NCBI RefSeq assembly: GCF_005239225.2
Contig: NC_133284.1
Location: 35,106,758 to 35,170,757 of the forward strand
Reading direction: 5' to 3'
Source: Populus alba
Lineage: Eukaryota > Streptophyta > Magnoliopsida > Malpighiales > Salicaceae
Length of the DNA: 64,000 nucleotides
In this document: positions 46,700 to 59,041 of the stretch, in pieces
Layout of the letters: every line of letters starts with the position of its first letter
Numbering within the stretch: position 1 is the first letter of the stretch
The notes under the pieces: model-generated
Told to the model about the DNA's origin: nothing
Databases searched by the model: none
What the model saw: only the letters and a program-made list of their open reading frames with translations
Made by a program: the position numbers and the translations under genes

Positions 46700-48200
46700 A
46701 TTTAAAAACAAATTATATATTAACCAATTGGATTAGTGATATATTAGATCATTGGTCAGAATTGCAGGTGATTAAATTTTTTAACATAAAAAATATATTT
46801 AAGCATTATTAACTTGCTTTTTAATAATTTTTTAATCATTAACTAAAATTACAATATATATTGGATAATATCTTTTTTTAATATTAATATGAAGATTTAT
46901 TGGATGATATTTTTTAAAAAATATTAAGATAATGATATATTGGATCGATTCAAGTTAACCTATCAAATTTGTGACTTGAATCATGCAATTGTGATAACCC
47001 TATAAAAAGCAAATTAAAATAATTTATAAAAGTCGATTCTTAATCAGTCAATGTTAAAGGATAAAATTAAAAATAAAACGAGGACAAAAAAATTAATCAA
47101 GTTAACTCGAATTAATTTGTCAAACTCACAATATGGATAATGAGATCAGGATAACCCTATAGCATGCAAGTTAAAAAAATATATATGAAACTCAATTTTC
47201 AATTAATTTAATTTTGAAGGATAAAATTAAAAAAATATATTTAATTATAAAAAGGATAAAAAAACAACTCAAATCAACTAGGGTTAACCTGTTAAATCTA
47301 TAACTTGGGTTATGAGACTAAGATAACTTTATAAAAATAAAATAAAAAAGACTACGAAGCTCTATTTCTAATAAATTCAATGTTGAATGTTAAAATCAAT
47401 AAAAAAAAATTAAATACATGAGATCAAGATAACTCCATCGAATTCAAATAAAAAAAATTATGAAGTTCAATTAAAAAAAATATTAAACTAAAAAAGGATA
47501 AAAAAGTCAACATGCCAAACCCGCAATTTGAGTTATAAAATTAGAATAACCCTATAGAAAGCAAAGCAAAATATGAAGATCAAATTTTTAGCGATTCAAT
47601 ATTGAAAGATGAAATCATAAAAAAAAAAAGTCATTTAGAAAAAATAAGCTAAAAAAATTATCTAAGTCAACTCAAGTTAACTTACTAAACTCACAATCTA
47701 TGTCATCAAAGTGAGGTAAATTTCTAAGAACAAATAAAAAATTTTATGAAGTCCCACTTCAAACTGATCTAATAATAAAGGTTGAAATCAAGAAAAAAAA
47801 AATATTAAATCTTTGAGATTGATATATAACCCAAAAGAAAGAAAATAAAAAAAATTACGAAATATAATTCCCAAAACAACTTAATATTAAAGGAAAAAAT
47901 GCAAAAAAAAAAAAAAAAAAGATTGAATTGTTGAAAGGTAAAATTAAAATAAAAAATAAAAAATATATATTATAATGAATAATGTTTTGTGATTGTTGCT
48001 ATGATGATTTAGCTATACCTTTTAATATTTTATTAATTATGAATATTTTATTAATTATGAAGTATAATTTCTAAAACAACTTAATATTTAAGTAAAAATT
48101 AATAAATAAATAAAAGGTTGATTGTTGAAGGGTGAAGGGTGAAGGGTGAATTGAAAAAAAAAAAAACAAAATAAAATACTAGTGTGTCTACGATAATTTA
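46700..48200 (-). repeat. Tandem degenerate repeats, ~130 bp period
   Basis: Phrases such as CAAGTTAACTCGAATTAA, GATAACCCTATA and GGATAAAATTAAAA recur about every 120-140 bp from 46.93 to 47.85 kb. They are reverse complements of the phrases in the T-rich blocks at 10.6, 18.7 and 53.5 kb. No coding sequence. Confidence 0.6.
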
Positions 48201-48451
48201 GCCACATCCTTTGATATTTTGTTAATAATTCCATGAATTGTTTCTAATGTGGTCCTTCTCCTAATTTTATTATCCCCTATTGCATCATTAGTCAAGAATG
48301 TGATTGATACCTTGGATTATGACAATGTTTATTTTTACTTTTTATTTTATAAACACTATGGTGAACGACACACCGAATGAATTTTTTAAAATGATAATGA
48401 TGATAATACGAAGTTAACCCGGTAGATGATTTGACCAATATTCTTTAATGT

Positions 48452-48478
48452 GTGTGTGTGTGTGTTGGGGGGGGGGTA
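48452..48478. repeat. (GT)n followed by a G run
   Basis: About eight GT units run into a stretch of ten G. Confidence 0.9.
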
Positions 48479-48559
48479 TGCCTTTGACAAAACAAAAAAA
48501 AAAAGAGAGAAATATGTTGTATTTAGAAGTATTTACACCCTGTTTCTTTTGATTAGGTT

Positions 48560-49342
48560 CTAGCTGGTGAAGTCTTGAATGGTTGCAGTTTGAGGTGGAT
48601 GGTAAGAACAGATGTGTGAAGTTTTATGATAGGCTAGCTGTTGATTGATGGAAAAAGCAATGATCCATGCTAGTTCATATTGGAGCTTAACCTGGTGAAT
48701 TACATCATCAGCCCTGGAAAGGGCTTGCTTGTGTGTTGGGGAAGCGCAAGAACCTGGAGAAGATTCATTTGGACATGTGTGTTGGAGTCAGAGATTGAGA
48801 TACTATAGGCTTAGCGAAAAACACTAGTAATCTTCGCGCAATTTCTCTCCGAGTTCCTTCAGATTTCTCTCTGCCACTTCTGATGAACAGTTCACTAAGA
48901 TTAAGCAGATGAGAGTCCTGGCTCAGAACTGTTCAGTGCTTGATTCTGTCTGGTCCCTTATCTTCATTTACACAAAATGGAATCCTCAATTTAATTCAGA
49001 TGTGCCCAATTCAGGAACTCACTTTAGACCATGTGTATTCCTTCAATGGCGTTGGCATGGAAGTTCATTGTTCAGCTCAAAATCTTGGAACCCGAGAGCT
49101 TGTCAGATGTCAAGAAATTAGATTAGCGATGCCCTCTACAGCTTGGGAGCCACTTTCCTCGTTTGTGCGTATTATGATTAAAAAAATATTAGGGAGTTTC
49201 TGGTGATGGATGGGGCCCTCTTATTAGGAGATACAAATTGGAATTCTTAGCTGTTGAAGATTGCCCTCAAATTTCTGAAAGGGGCGTTCAAGGAGCTGCA
49301 AGATATGAGTCATTCCGGCAAGACTTGTCCTGGATGTTTTGA
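48560..49342 (+). pseudogene. F-box/LRR-type gene, 3' remnant
   Basis: Pieces of a leucine-rich repeat protein appear in changing frames: KNLEKIHLDMCVGVRD, AISLRVPSDFSLPLL, LAQNCSVLDS, GILNLIQMCPIQELTLDHVY, ELVRCQEI, and the C-terminus VEDCPQISERGVQGAARY then SFRQDLSWMF and a stop at 49340-49342. The Cys-containing repeats of about 26 residues (LEL..C..ISD.G) are of the type found in plant F-box/LRR proteins. At least four frameshifts or stops break it and no F-box is seen, so it is a dead fragment. Confidence 0.75.
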
Positions 49343-50186
49343 ACTTGTACTGGACTAAAAAAGAAAAGGAGTACGCATTAAATTTATTCAATCTTCAATG
49401 CATTTCTGTAAGTGATCATCATTTACAATTAGATCAAAATCCTGTTTTCAGGATCTGTTGTTGTATGATCGTTACTTCTAGCAGTTGGATTATTTGGCTG
49501 TGATTGTAAAATATGTAATCCTGTAATGGACCACCAATTTGTGGAATAGTAGCATGATCCTTGTGGATTTATTATGAAATAACATTTTGAAACTTCGATT
49601 TACTTTCATTTGAGATTTTTATCACTTGAAAGTTCGAGAACCTTTACTCTAAGCATACATGTTTTGGAATTGATAGAACTTGTTTGCAGAACTGGTCGGA
49701 AGGGCATTCCTAAACAAATGAAACTGAAACGTCTGACAAACTATTTTCCATATATGCACATCCACAATGCAGGGCATCTGTCTCCATTGTTATTCAAGGA
49801 CCTGCAGTTTCAAAAACATAAGTGGTTTCCGGTTTCGTTTAATTTGTTTTCCTCAGCAGTGTTGAAGGATCTGGACATGAACTCAGTGAGCGAGGATGGT
49901 GTCAACACCAGGCTTTGAACACAAAGAAGATACTATCAAACACTCAAACAAACAATATTCAGAATTCAATGAAATACAAGTGGATAAGACTGGATTACAA
50001 ACTAGGAACAAGAGAAAAAAATGGGGAGAAAACGAAGGAAGGCAGAAAAGAAATGTTACGAATTATAAAACTAATTTGCGATTCTGTGCAATATGAAGTA
50101 GCGATGAAGAAAAGCATTGTTTTTGTAGCTTCATTCTGCCATCTCCGCAGCTCTTTCTACCAGTTTTTTCTCCCTATGTAGTCATT
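49343..50186. other. Spacer between F-box/LRR remnant and CNL gene
   Basis: An open frame at 49610-49918 (102 aa) has no recognisable motif. The last part should be the 3' UTR of the CNL gene. Confidence 0.4.
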
Positions 50187-52799
50187 TTACTGACCGGCTC
50201 TGCTAGTATCGAGAGGCCGCTTATCCAGAAACGGGCAGTCAACAACTCGGACATCCTTCACTGATGGTAGTGGCAGGCCATTCCAATAGAAGCTTTTTAG
50301 ATTTGGCAAGGATACTAGTTCGACAGCTTTGAGTTTTGCAAATGGGTTTAGATTTTCCACCAACTCAGGAACCTCAGGCAGTTTCTCAACACTTGCTACC
50401 TCTACCAGTTTAGGGCAGTTTGATAAACTAAGAAATGTAAGGTTTTGAGCAAGTATAAGCCATGTCAAGTTACTCAATTTCAAGCAATTTTCCACATATA
50501 CACTGGAGAGGCTGCGGAAGGGTCTCTCGGTTGTGGCCACTTGGGCAAGGTTGTTGATAGCTTGCATCTTTTGTAGTTCCTCTTCCCAGTCAATCTGCAA
50601 CTCTTCCAAACTCCCACAATGACAAATGTGCAGAGTATCCAGATTTTTCATGTTTGCTAATGATGAAAAATTAACTAGCTTTGAATCATGGAAAAGCTCG
50701 AGGTATAGAACTCGAGTAGAACTCTGCATCCCTTGGAAGCTCGACAATCGCTCAAGAGCAGCAGCACTTCTTATGGTGACAGTCAGCATATTCAGTTTTT
50801 CCAAGCACTGCAGTTCTTCTACCAAGGATTCATCTCTTGAAAGAATACAGTCTTCAGCTGCCTGTTCAGAAGAACCACAACGGAACATTCTTAATACACG
50901 CATCATCGGGAAGCAAGATATCACTCCGTGTGGTAGTAGATAGAGCGAATGTGTATACTCCAGGTTCAAATATCTCAACTTTACCAATTCACTCAACTCT
51001 TTTGGCAACTCCTTTATGCCTGTCCGTGAAAGATTCAGATATTGTAATGAAACCAACTTCCAAACACCCCTAGGCAATCCGAGTAAGGAAATGTTATTTG
51101 ACAAGTCTAGAACTGTTAGATTAGGCATAAATTGGAAGAAACCTCTGGAGATTTTATTCAAATGAATACTACCAAGAAACAAAGTTCGAAGATTGGAGCA
51201 GTTTGGTGTTTCTGAAAGATTTACTATATCATTTGCCATCAACGAAACCCTTCTGGCACCTTCCCATTTTCCAACCTCCGGAGCCTTACTTAATTGAGCT
51301 CCAGTTTGCACGAAAAATTTTTGTTGATCCCTTTCAATATCAGATGCTATCCACAAAGCCATATCGCGAATCACATCATGCATTCTCACACAATCATCTT
51401 TATCTTCCAATAAACATGCATGGAGAAGACAACCGATAACGTCATACCCCCAATTCACTACCACTTCCCTGTCATCACTTTCATCAGAAATTCCCTCACC
51501 AATCCAATAATCTATCAGATCATTTTTATTTATCAGAAAGTCCTCTGGAAAGAGACTACAGTACAGAAAACAAGTTCTTATTTTTTGTTTGGATAGATTA
51601 TCATAACTAAACTTCAACAGAGGGAATACCTCATCTCCCATGCCTGAAAATTCTGAAGCTGATTTCCTTAAGACCTCGATAGCATGACGCCATTCTTGAG
51701 GTGTTTTCTTGCAGGCCATAGCCCGACCAATAGTGATGAGCGCAAGGGGCAAACCTCCACATTCACTGGCAACATCTCTTGCGAGTTTATGAATATCAGG
51801 ATGACCGCAAAGAGTTTGCTCTCCTACTTTTTTCCGAAACAAATCCCAAGCATCGCCCCCTTCCAAGCAATTTACCTTCACAGTTTTGTCAGCATCCATC
51901 AGGCCGCAAATTGCTTCGGAACGAGTTGTGAAAACTACCTTGGAACCGTTGTTCGTATCAGGAAGAGGAACTCCAAGTTTTTTTAAATCAACCCTCTCCC
52001 AGATATCATCCAACAACATCACAAACCTTTTACGGCGTAAGGCATTAAATATGTCCACAGCTTTTTCGTCAAGGCTTTTATTCTTCCACAAATCATCAGA
52101 ACAGCCTATAATTCTCCCTATGCTTTCTTGAACAGTGTTAAGTTTCAAATCTTTTGACACCACTACCCATATCACAATATCAAAATAATCGAGTGTCTTG
52201 AGAGACTCGTTGTTGATTCGAGTCAAGAGGGTAGTTTTTCCGACACCCCCCATTCCATATAACCCTACAATTCCCACCTGTTTTTCTTCTCTCAGGCACG
52301 TCCACACCTGATTGAATGTTGAATCCAACCCCACTGTTGGTTCACTGGGCCTTGGAACTCCTGGAGCTGCAGGAACCTTCCCAGCCACCTCTTTGAAATC
52401 TCCGTTGGCCTTTAAATCAGCCACATCCCGTAGCATCTTATCCACTTCTTTGGCAAACCTGTAGCTTGACTTGTAGTTCTTGGAACAGTAACCTCCAAGA
52501 CACAGTCTTTCAATTTCTTGAGAACCTTTTCCTAGCAATTCATTAGCTTTATCTTTAGCAGCTTCTGCCCTTGAAATCCACCTTTGTACGTCGTCTCGCC
52601 GCTTCAATTGTTGCTCCTCCTCAACTTTCACTCTTCTCGTCACATCATTATGTAGATCTGTTAGTTCTTCCGCTGCAATCTTCAAATCATTGACATTTTC
52701 TTTAATCTTGGATATGTAGACAGCTTTTCTGAAAGTGAAATCCAAGCAACCAGAGAGTAATTTATCGCATGGTATAGAGATCGAGCAAAAGTTTCCCAT
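50187..52799 (-). CDS. CC-NBS-LRR disease resistance protein (RPS2/RPS5-like clade)
   Basis: Single exon, 870 aa, no interruption. Such proteins are intracellular immune receptors. Domain order: MGNFCSISIPCDK N-terminus with Gly2 and Cys5 (candidate myristoylation/palmitoylation, as known for RPS5); coiled coil about 25-120; P-loop YGMGGVGKTT (181-190); RNBS-A WVVVSKDLKLN; kinase-2 FVMLLDDIW (259-267); RNBS-B GSKVVFTTRSE; GGLPLALITIGRAM (348-361); RNBS-D-like CFLYCSLFPED (410-420); MHD motif MHDVIRDMALWIA (473-485). LRRs follow from about 530 to 850, for example LTVLDLSNN and LRYLNLEYT. All nucleotide-binding motifs are intact, so it is probably functional. RNBS-A lacks the RNBS-A-TIR pattern, confirming the non-TIR class. 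Confidence 0.96.
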   Translation of the reverse strand: MGNFCSISIPCDKLLSGCLDFTFRKAVYISKIKENVNDLKIAAEELTDLHNDVTRRVKVEEEQQLKRRDDVQRWISRAEAAKDKANELLGKGSQEIERLCLGGYCSKNYKSSYRFAKEVDKMLRDVADLKANGDFKEVAGKVPAAPGVPRPSEPTVGLDSTFNQVWTCLREEKQVGIVGLYGMGGVGKTTLLTRINNESLKTLDYFDIVIWVVVSKDLKLNTVQESIGRIIGCSDDLWKNKSLDEKAVDIFNALRRKRFVMLLDDIWERVDLKKLGVPLPDTNNGSKVVFTTRSEAICGLMDADKTVKVNCLEGGDAWDLFRKKVGEQTLCGHPDIHKLARDVASECGGLPLALITIGRAMACKKTPQEWRHAIEVLRKSASEFSGMGDEVFPLLKFSYDNLSKQKIRTCFLYCSLFPEDFLINKNDLIDYWIGEGISDESDDREVVVNWGYDVIGCLLHACLLEDKDDCVRMHDVIRDMALWIASDIERDQQKFFVQTGAQLSKAPEVGKWEGARRVSLMANDIVNLSETPNCSNLRTLFLGSIHLNKISRGFFQFMPNLTVLDLSNNISLLGLPRGVWKLVSLQYLNLSRTGIKELPKELSELVKLRYLNLEYTHSLYLLPHGVISCFPMMRVLRMFRCGSSEQAAEDCILSRDESLVEELQCLEKLNMLTVTIRSAAALERLSSFQGMQSSTRVLYLELFHDSKLVNFSSLANMKNLDTLHICHCGSLEELQIDWEEELQKMQAINNLAQVATTERPFRSLSSVYVENCLKLSNLTWLILAQNLTFLSLSNCPKLVEVASVEKLPEVPELVENLNPFAKLKAVELVSLPNLKSFYWNGLPLPSVKDVRVVDCPFLDKRPLDTSRAGQ

Positions 52800-53155
52800 T
52801 TATTCTTTATCAAGATTTCAGTAAAGTGAGAAATTTGTCAGGGAAAAAACATCAAAAGAGGAGGTTTCAGAAGAAGGACACAAGCCTAGTTAAGCCCTTT
52901 GTTTGGAAACAAAAATCTTACTTGTTAGATCATTTTGGCCATGGACTAGGGTTTTTCATTGACTTCCAGAATAATGCCAAAGATCATTAGTGATAAGGTT
53001 TGAGAGAACCCTACGTAGTACGTACTATGAAGGTTCCATATGGGGCCACAAGGTTGATTAATTAGAATTGTTTGGAAATAATTGTAAACAGCTTGTTAAA
53101 CTTTCATTTTAGTATTTCCACTTGTACCAAAACCAAAAATAACAAATTAATAACA
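52800..53155. other. CNL upstream region
   Basis: About 350 bp between the CNL start codon and a large LTR element, so the gene's promoter is short or partly inside the retroelement. No TATA box I would defend. Confidence 0.4.
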
Positions 53156-53455
53156 TGTCGATGGGGTCTGTTTTATCCCGTGAGCTTGATCGCCTCGGGA
53201 TAAAATCATTAATTTTATTTGACCCATCTTTTTATGAAATAAGCATAGGTAAATTATCATCGTTATTGTAAAATATTTGTAAAAAATCTTTTATTTTTTT
53301 TTTATTTAGAGACACTTTAATAATTAAATTAGAATTAATTTACAAAAAATCAACTATCCTTTTAATAAAGGTTTTTTTTATTAAAATAAAATTATCATTT
53401 TAAAAACAAAGAGAAAAATTTAAATATGATACAATCATTTTTATTTCCTCCTAGT

Positions 53456-55913
53456 TCCTAATTAACAATATACTAAAACGCGTAGGTAAAATACTGTAGT
53501 TAAAGTTTTTTTTTAATGAATTTTTTTTTTTTAATTTAGTTTGTTAATATGGAATTTTTTTTATTTAGTTATCATATTTTCATGACACGGATCTCGGATT
53601 TGATGGGTTAACTTGGTTTGACGAGTTAACTCAAATTTTTTTTTTTGTTTTTTCCTTTATAATCAAATTTTTTCGTTTAGTTTAGTTTGTTAATTTTTTT
53701 TCGTTTAGCCATCAATTTTTTTTCCTATTTAGTTATCAAACTTTCATGATGCGAATCTTAGGTTTGATGGGTTAACCTGATTTGAAGGGTTAACTCAGTT
53801 CCTTCAGATTTTCTTTTTCTTTTTCCTCATTAGTAACAAGCTTATGTCTTTTGTTTTTTTTTATTTTTAATTAATTTTTTTCGTTTAGTTTAGGTTGTTA
53901 ATGTTCAATTTGTTTATTATTTAGTTATCAGACTTTCATGACATGGATCCTAGGTTTGATAGGTAACCTAGTTTGACGGGTTAGTCCGGTTAATTCTGGG
54001 TTAACCCGTCAAATTTTTTTTTTCTATTTAGTTATCAAACTTTCATGACACGAATCCAAGGTTTAACGGGTTAACCCAGTTAATTCAGATTTTTTCTCTT
54101 TTTCTTCATTAGTTTTTTTCTTTCAATTGGTTTTTTTTCTTTTTAATTAATTTATTTAATTATCACACTTTTATGACATGACATTATAGTCAGATCCGCA
54201 TACAAGGCTATTGGGTCTGGTATATTTTTTTTAGCAGGTTTTTTTTTGTTATTTTTTACATGTTCTTTTTTTATCTTTTTTTTTTCAAAATTGATTTCTT
54301 CTTCTTTTTTTTTATTCTTTTTTCTATTTTTTTTATTTCAAAATTATCTTTTCTAATTTTTTTAAATATTAAGCTGGTTGAAAATTTAATTATGTAGTTT
54401 TTTTCTTTAAAACATTGTGGATTGCTATAATATTCTCATACATTTTTTTTTCAAATGATCTTTGTAGATTTTATTTTTTTTTTATATTAAGTTGGGTTGA
54501 GAATTTAGCTTTGTATTTAAAAAAAAAACAATATTGATTGCTACAGTGTTTTCCCTACATAGTTTTTGCTTTGCTGCAGTGTTTCCCCATATATTTTTTT
54601 AAAAAATTATCTTTATCGAATCTATTTTTTCAATATTGAGCTGACTGATAATCTAGCTTTAGCTTTTCCCATATGTTTTTTTATTTGTTTTTTTTTCCAA
54701 AATTATCATTTTTTTACATATTTTTTTTTTTTCAGAATTATTTTTGTTGATTTTATTTTTTTACTATTGAGCTAGTTGAAATTTTAGTTATTTTGTATTT
54801 TTCTTTAAAACATTGTAGCTTTCCCTACGTGATTTTTTTTCCGCTTTTGATTCCTTTTTTTTACATGTTTTTTTTTTCATTTCTTTTACCCAAAATTGAT
54901 TTTTTTTTAAATAGCCTTTGTCGGTTTTTTATATATATTAAGCTGGTTGAGAACTTAACTTTGTAACTTAAAAAAAAAAAAAAAAACACTATGGATTACT
55001 ATAGTGTTTCCCTTACATGATTTTTGTTTGGCTGCAGTGTTTCCCCCACATGTTTATTTCTTAAATTATCTTTGTTAAATTTATTTTTTTAATATTGAGT
55101 TACTTGAGAATTTATCTTTGGCTTTAGCTTTCTCCACGTTTTTTTATTATAATTATTATTATATTGTATTATATTATATAACTGTTTTTTTCTTTTGTTT
55201 TTTTTTTTAATTTTTTTTAATGAATTCTTTTTGTTTGATTTAGTTTGTTAATGTTAAATTTTTTGTATTTAGTTATCATATTTTCATGATACGAATCTCG
55301 GGTTTGATGGGTTAACCTGATTTGACAAATTATTTTTTTCATTTAATTTAGTTTGTTAAAATTAATTTTCTTTCTATTTAATTATCAGACTTTCATGACA
55401 CGTATCCTAGGCTTGACGGATTAACTTGGTTTGATGGGTTAACCCTGTTAATTCTGGATAAACCTGTCATTTGTTTTTATATTTAGTTATCAAACTTTCA
55501 TGATGCAAATCCCAGGTTTTACGGGATAACCTGGTTTAAAGGGTTAACCCAATTAATTTAATTTCTTTTTCTTTTTCTTCATTAGTTTTTTCCTTTCTGT
55601 TGATTTTTTTTCTTTGCTTTTTTTAATTAATCTATTTAATTATCACACTTTTATGACACAACCTTATAGTCAGACCCACATCCAATATTCTTCGATTCGG
55701 TGTTACAGTCAGGCTCACTTAAACTTGAGTCATGCAAGTTTAATTTTATTATTAGTATTATAAATATTACTCTTAGATCAGGCGTTGCAGTCAAACCCAA
55801 GATTCTTAGGTATAACTTTGCAGAAAAACCCAAGATTTTTATATTTTTATATTTTTTTAATATTTTTTATACAAAAAAAATAACCCGCAGCATCGCGCGG
55901 GTATCAAAGCTAG
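53456..55913 (+). mobile_element. Helitron-like element nested in the left LTR
   Basis: The 3' end has a hairpin ACCCGC(AGCATCGC)GCGGGT at 55883-55902, then ATCAAAG and CTAG, followed by T. This is the Helitron plan of a hairpin about 10 nt before CTRR, next to a T. The 5' end TCCTAATTAACAATATACT starts with TC. Comparison with the right LTR shows that exactly this stretch is extra. The interior is T-rich with repeated TTTCATGACACGGATC, GGTTTGATGGGTTAACC and TTTGACGGGTTA phrases (53.58, 53.74, 53.94, 54.04, 55.29, 55.40, 55.51 kb) and has no Rep/helicase coding, so it would be non-autonomous. Confidence 0.65.
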
Positions 55914-56027
55914 TAGCTTCTCTTTCTTGTAGGAGGAGAAAGGTTGGCATGTCACATCAAGATAAAATATTTATGATCTATAATTTTTTCAGGATAAAAT
56001 ATCTCTTAACTATACTTCCATTAGAAT

Positions 56028-56405
56028 AAAATAACTCTAATTTAAGAGCTCAGCCAAAAAAAAAAAAAAGACAGAGGCTAGGTTTATTGAGCCGCCTGTC
56101 ATCCCATCCCAATTAGGCTAGGTTCAGCCCAAACCAATAAATTTAATAATATTATTAAAAAATTCAACTTTTCCAAAGAGCATTTTAAAATATTTATGAG
56201 CCCCTCGCATATTTTTCCAACTATTTTGCATAATATCAAGTTGTAGACTTACACTGTAAGATATAGACTCAATATTAAAAATTACATCTTTTTATGTTTT
56301 AAAATGTAAAATGAATATTGTAACCAGTTTATGATTATTCATTATGTTTTAATAATAAAAAAAAACATAACAATTATCATGTTTGAAACGTTAGGAATTA
56401 GTTAT
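56028..56405. other. ~380 bp insert in the left LTR, possible MITE
   Basis: Absent from the right LTR, where the flanks are joined (ATAAAATATCTTTGATTC). The ends TAACTCTAATT and AATTAGTTATA are imperfect inverted repeats. Its class is not established. Confidence 0.4.
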
Positions 56406-57143
56406 ATCTAAGTATCTTTGATCCATCAGAAGGCGTTTAGGCTTAGCACTTGGCTACGCCCAGAGACGATGGGTTTGATAACTCGTTAGACTCACAGGTA
56501 TCTTGGCTCAGCGTCTAGCCGAGCCCATGAATGATGGGTCTCACAACTTGTCAAACCTACAGGCATCTAAGCTTAGTGTTTGACTGAGCCCAAGGATGAT
56601 GGGTCTTAACTTTCTCATGGTCAACTCATTGAAGAGCAGTTTCAAACAGACAAACAAAAAGCAATAAATGTTGATCCATTTATAGCCCCCCAATTCTTTG
56701 TGTATTATACGCAAAGAATTTGAAAAGCCTCTACCCATAATAGGTGAGGCCTTTTTTGTCTTTCCAATAAGATTTTTTTGCTTCCTTCCTGGTACCATTG
56801 GTATCCTCAAGTCCAGGTGGCTTTTTTTCCTGGGTAAAAGGTTCATTTTGGGGAACAAAATGACAGCTAGCACTTAATATAGCACTTGAGTAGACTTCTT
56901 AAGACATGTGAAGATATGAAAATTTTTCATCCAATAATGACAATGTAAGGCTTTTTTCTTTATAATCCTGGTTGTTATTACTTTTTCCTTTACTTTACTT
57001 TTACTTCGTTTGATCTGTAAAATAGAGAAAAAAAAACTCTCATAAAAGATATTCCAAGCCATGACTTTCTTTACCCGAGAAAAACATGTATGAATCATCC
57101 TCAAAAACCTTTTAAATGATCCTTTTTTTTTCTACCAGAATTA

Positions 57144-57965
57144 ATGGAGCCTAAAAACACTAGACCAAGTTCAAGAAAGAGAAGTGCTCCAACTCTTGAC
57201 AAGGAGTTCAGGTTTCATTCAGAACATGAAAAAAATGACATGGGATATAGGTCCCTTATAGTAGGCCTCAAGGTTCGAATGGATGCTATACTAGCATTGC
57301 CCTCTGGTAGAGAGGAGAAAAGATCCTCTTATAAGGGCTTATCTGCTTCTCTTACTAAAGGTGCTCAAAAGATAGGGGTCTTGTAAGATTCTATCCCATG
57401 TCCCAGCCATAGACCCTCGAGAGAGAAGAAGGTTTCCTCGAACCTATAAGGATGACGTCCCCAACAACATATGCATTACGGATATGAAAGTCATGGATTG
57501 CTAATAACTTGGTGAGTATGTTGCTCAGATGTCTCTCCTTGATAAAAATATGAGTAAACTGACCCTAGAAACCTCATAAGGTTTTTTTTTTAAATCATTA
57601 CCCCTCTTTATATGTACAAGATGAGATATTCCTTCCCTCTTCAGGGATTTGTGAGGGATGTGTTTAACTACTACCAGCTAGGTCTTCGTAAGCTCTATCA
57701 CAATAGGTGGACAATCATGTCTGCTTTTGAAAACTTGTATAGAATGGTTGGGCTCAAGCCTACTATAAATGTCTACAGGAGTTGCTACTAATTGGTTGCT
57801 AGCATCAATTATAGCAACAACTTGCATTAGTTCTTCACTTTTGCTAATAGAAGCAACAATGTCATGAAGAACATGATGACCAAGAAACCTAACTCTACCA
57901 AGAACTTGAGGGGAAAGTGGCTAGCTAGTCATAATATATATTGAAATTGTCGATCGCCAGTAAGG
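57144..57965 (+). pseudogene. Retroelement coding remnant, putative gypsy-type transposase/gag domain
   Basis: 57144-57386 is open (MEPKNTRPSSRKRSAPTLDK...). After stops and shifts, 57645-57960 gives FVRDVFNYYQLGLRKLYHNR and WTIMSAFENLYRMVGLKP, then TINVYRSCY. This resembles the plant 'transposase (putative), gypsy type' domain found in large non-autonomous LTR elements; I recognise the pattern only by eye. Several stops make it non-functional. Confidence 0.5.
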
Positions 57966-59041
57966 ACTGTAGCAAACCTAAGGCTGCTCCTTTTAATGAA
58001 AAACTCCTCCCCACGAGGTAAACATCAAGCCTCATTTGAGCTCAAACAAGGAGAAAAAATAAACAATATTGGATTCAACCAAAATTGACAATGAAGTTGA
58101 CAAAATGGTCAAAGGATATTACTAGGTTGTTTTGCAAAGTATAGTCATCCTATCATGCTGTCTTTTTTTTTGTTTTGTTTTTTGCTTGTTTTAGAATCTA
58201 ACATTCTTTTGTCTCTGTATGGTTGATAGTTGAAGGAGAAGGATAGGTGTCATGGATAGAGGTAAAGAAAGAAGGGAAAACTCTCTCTTTTAATTAAGGA
58301 ATTCTCTGCCTTTATAGGTCCTAAGAAAACACCATTGAAGGGCACAACCCATGTGGAAGATGGGGGTCATGATCTTCTCTTATCCCGAGAAGAAAAAAGT
58401 CTAACCTTCTTGGTAGTGATTGTGAGTGCTGCCACTCACTTCAAGAGGAGAAGAGTTTATACTTCGTTGACCAACCATCCTCAAGCCCCACCGATAGAGG
58501 TATCAACTGCAATCTTTCCTTAGCCTCAACTTCTTACATTATCATCCAGGGAAAGGGCATCTGTGAAATCCACAAAGTTTGGCACCATAGAGTTCCAGGA
58601 CATCTTTGTTAATCTAGCCTTGGCCATAATCCGTTTAATTTTTCAACTCTAATAGAAGAGAAAGGGAAATTGATGGAGGCTATTGTTAGAGGGAGAACAT
58701 GCCTTGGGGTTGCTGGCCTCGAGGTTGTGACAACTCTAGAGAGGGCCTTTACAATCCCATTAAACATCTCTACAATGTCTGATGAAAACTTTTATTGCTA
58801 TTTGGGGTTAACTAGCCATATAGCTTTCACTATAGGGACAAAACCTCTTGTTTTTCAGTTCTGGTAAGTAATTTATTTTCTTTAACATTATCTCTTAGTA
58901 GGTTTTTATGATGTATGCCCATTCCAGAAGGCATTGGGCAACAAAAAAAGCTATGTGATGATGGTCATGACTATAAATAGGGACAATCAAGCAACCTATT
59001 ATTTCCTTCAGGAGAAAAAAAATGTTATGGAGGCTAAACTA

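Larger units (their letters stand above)
53156..56679 (+). repeat. Left LTR of the large element (interrupted)
   Basis: LTR sequence is at 53156-53455 and 55914-56679. It contains three ~62 bp units with GGCTTAGCACTTGGCT / GATGGGTCT / CTCGTTAGACTCACAG at about 56430-56610. Confidence 0.7.

Noticed and set aside
49610..49918. 102-aa frame with RTGRKGIPK, considered as a helicase fragment
   Set aside because: A single short phrase is not enough; no other helicase motif nearby.
50626..52131. Plus-strand frames opposite the CNL gene
   Set aside because: Antisense shadows of a long real coding exon.
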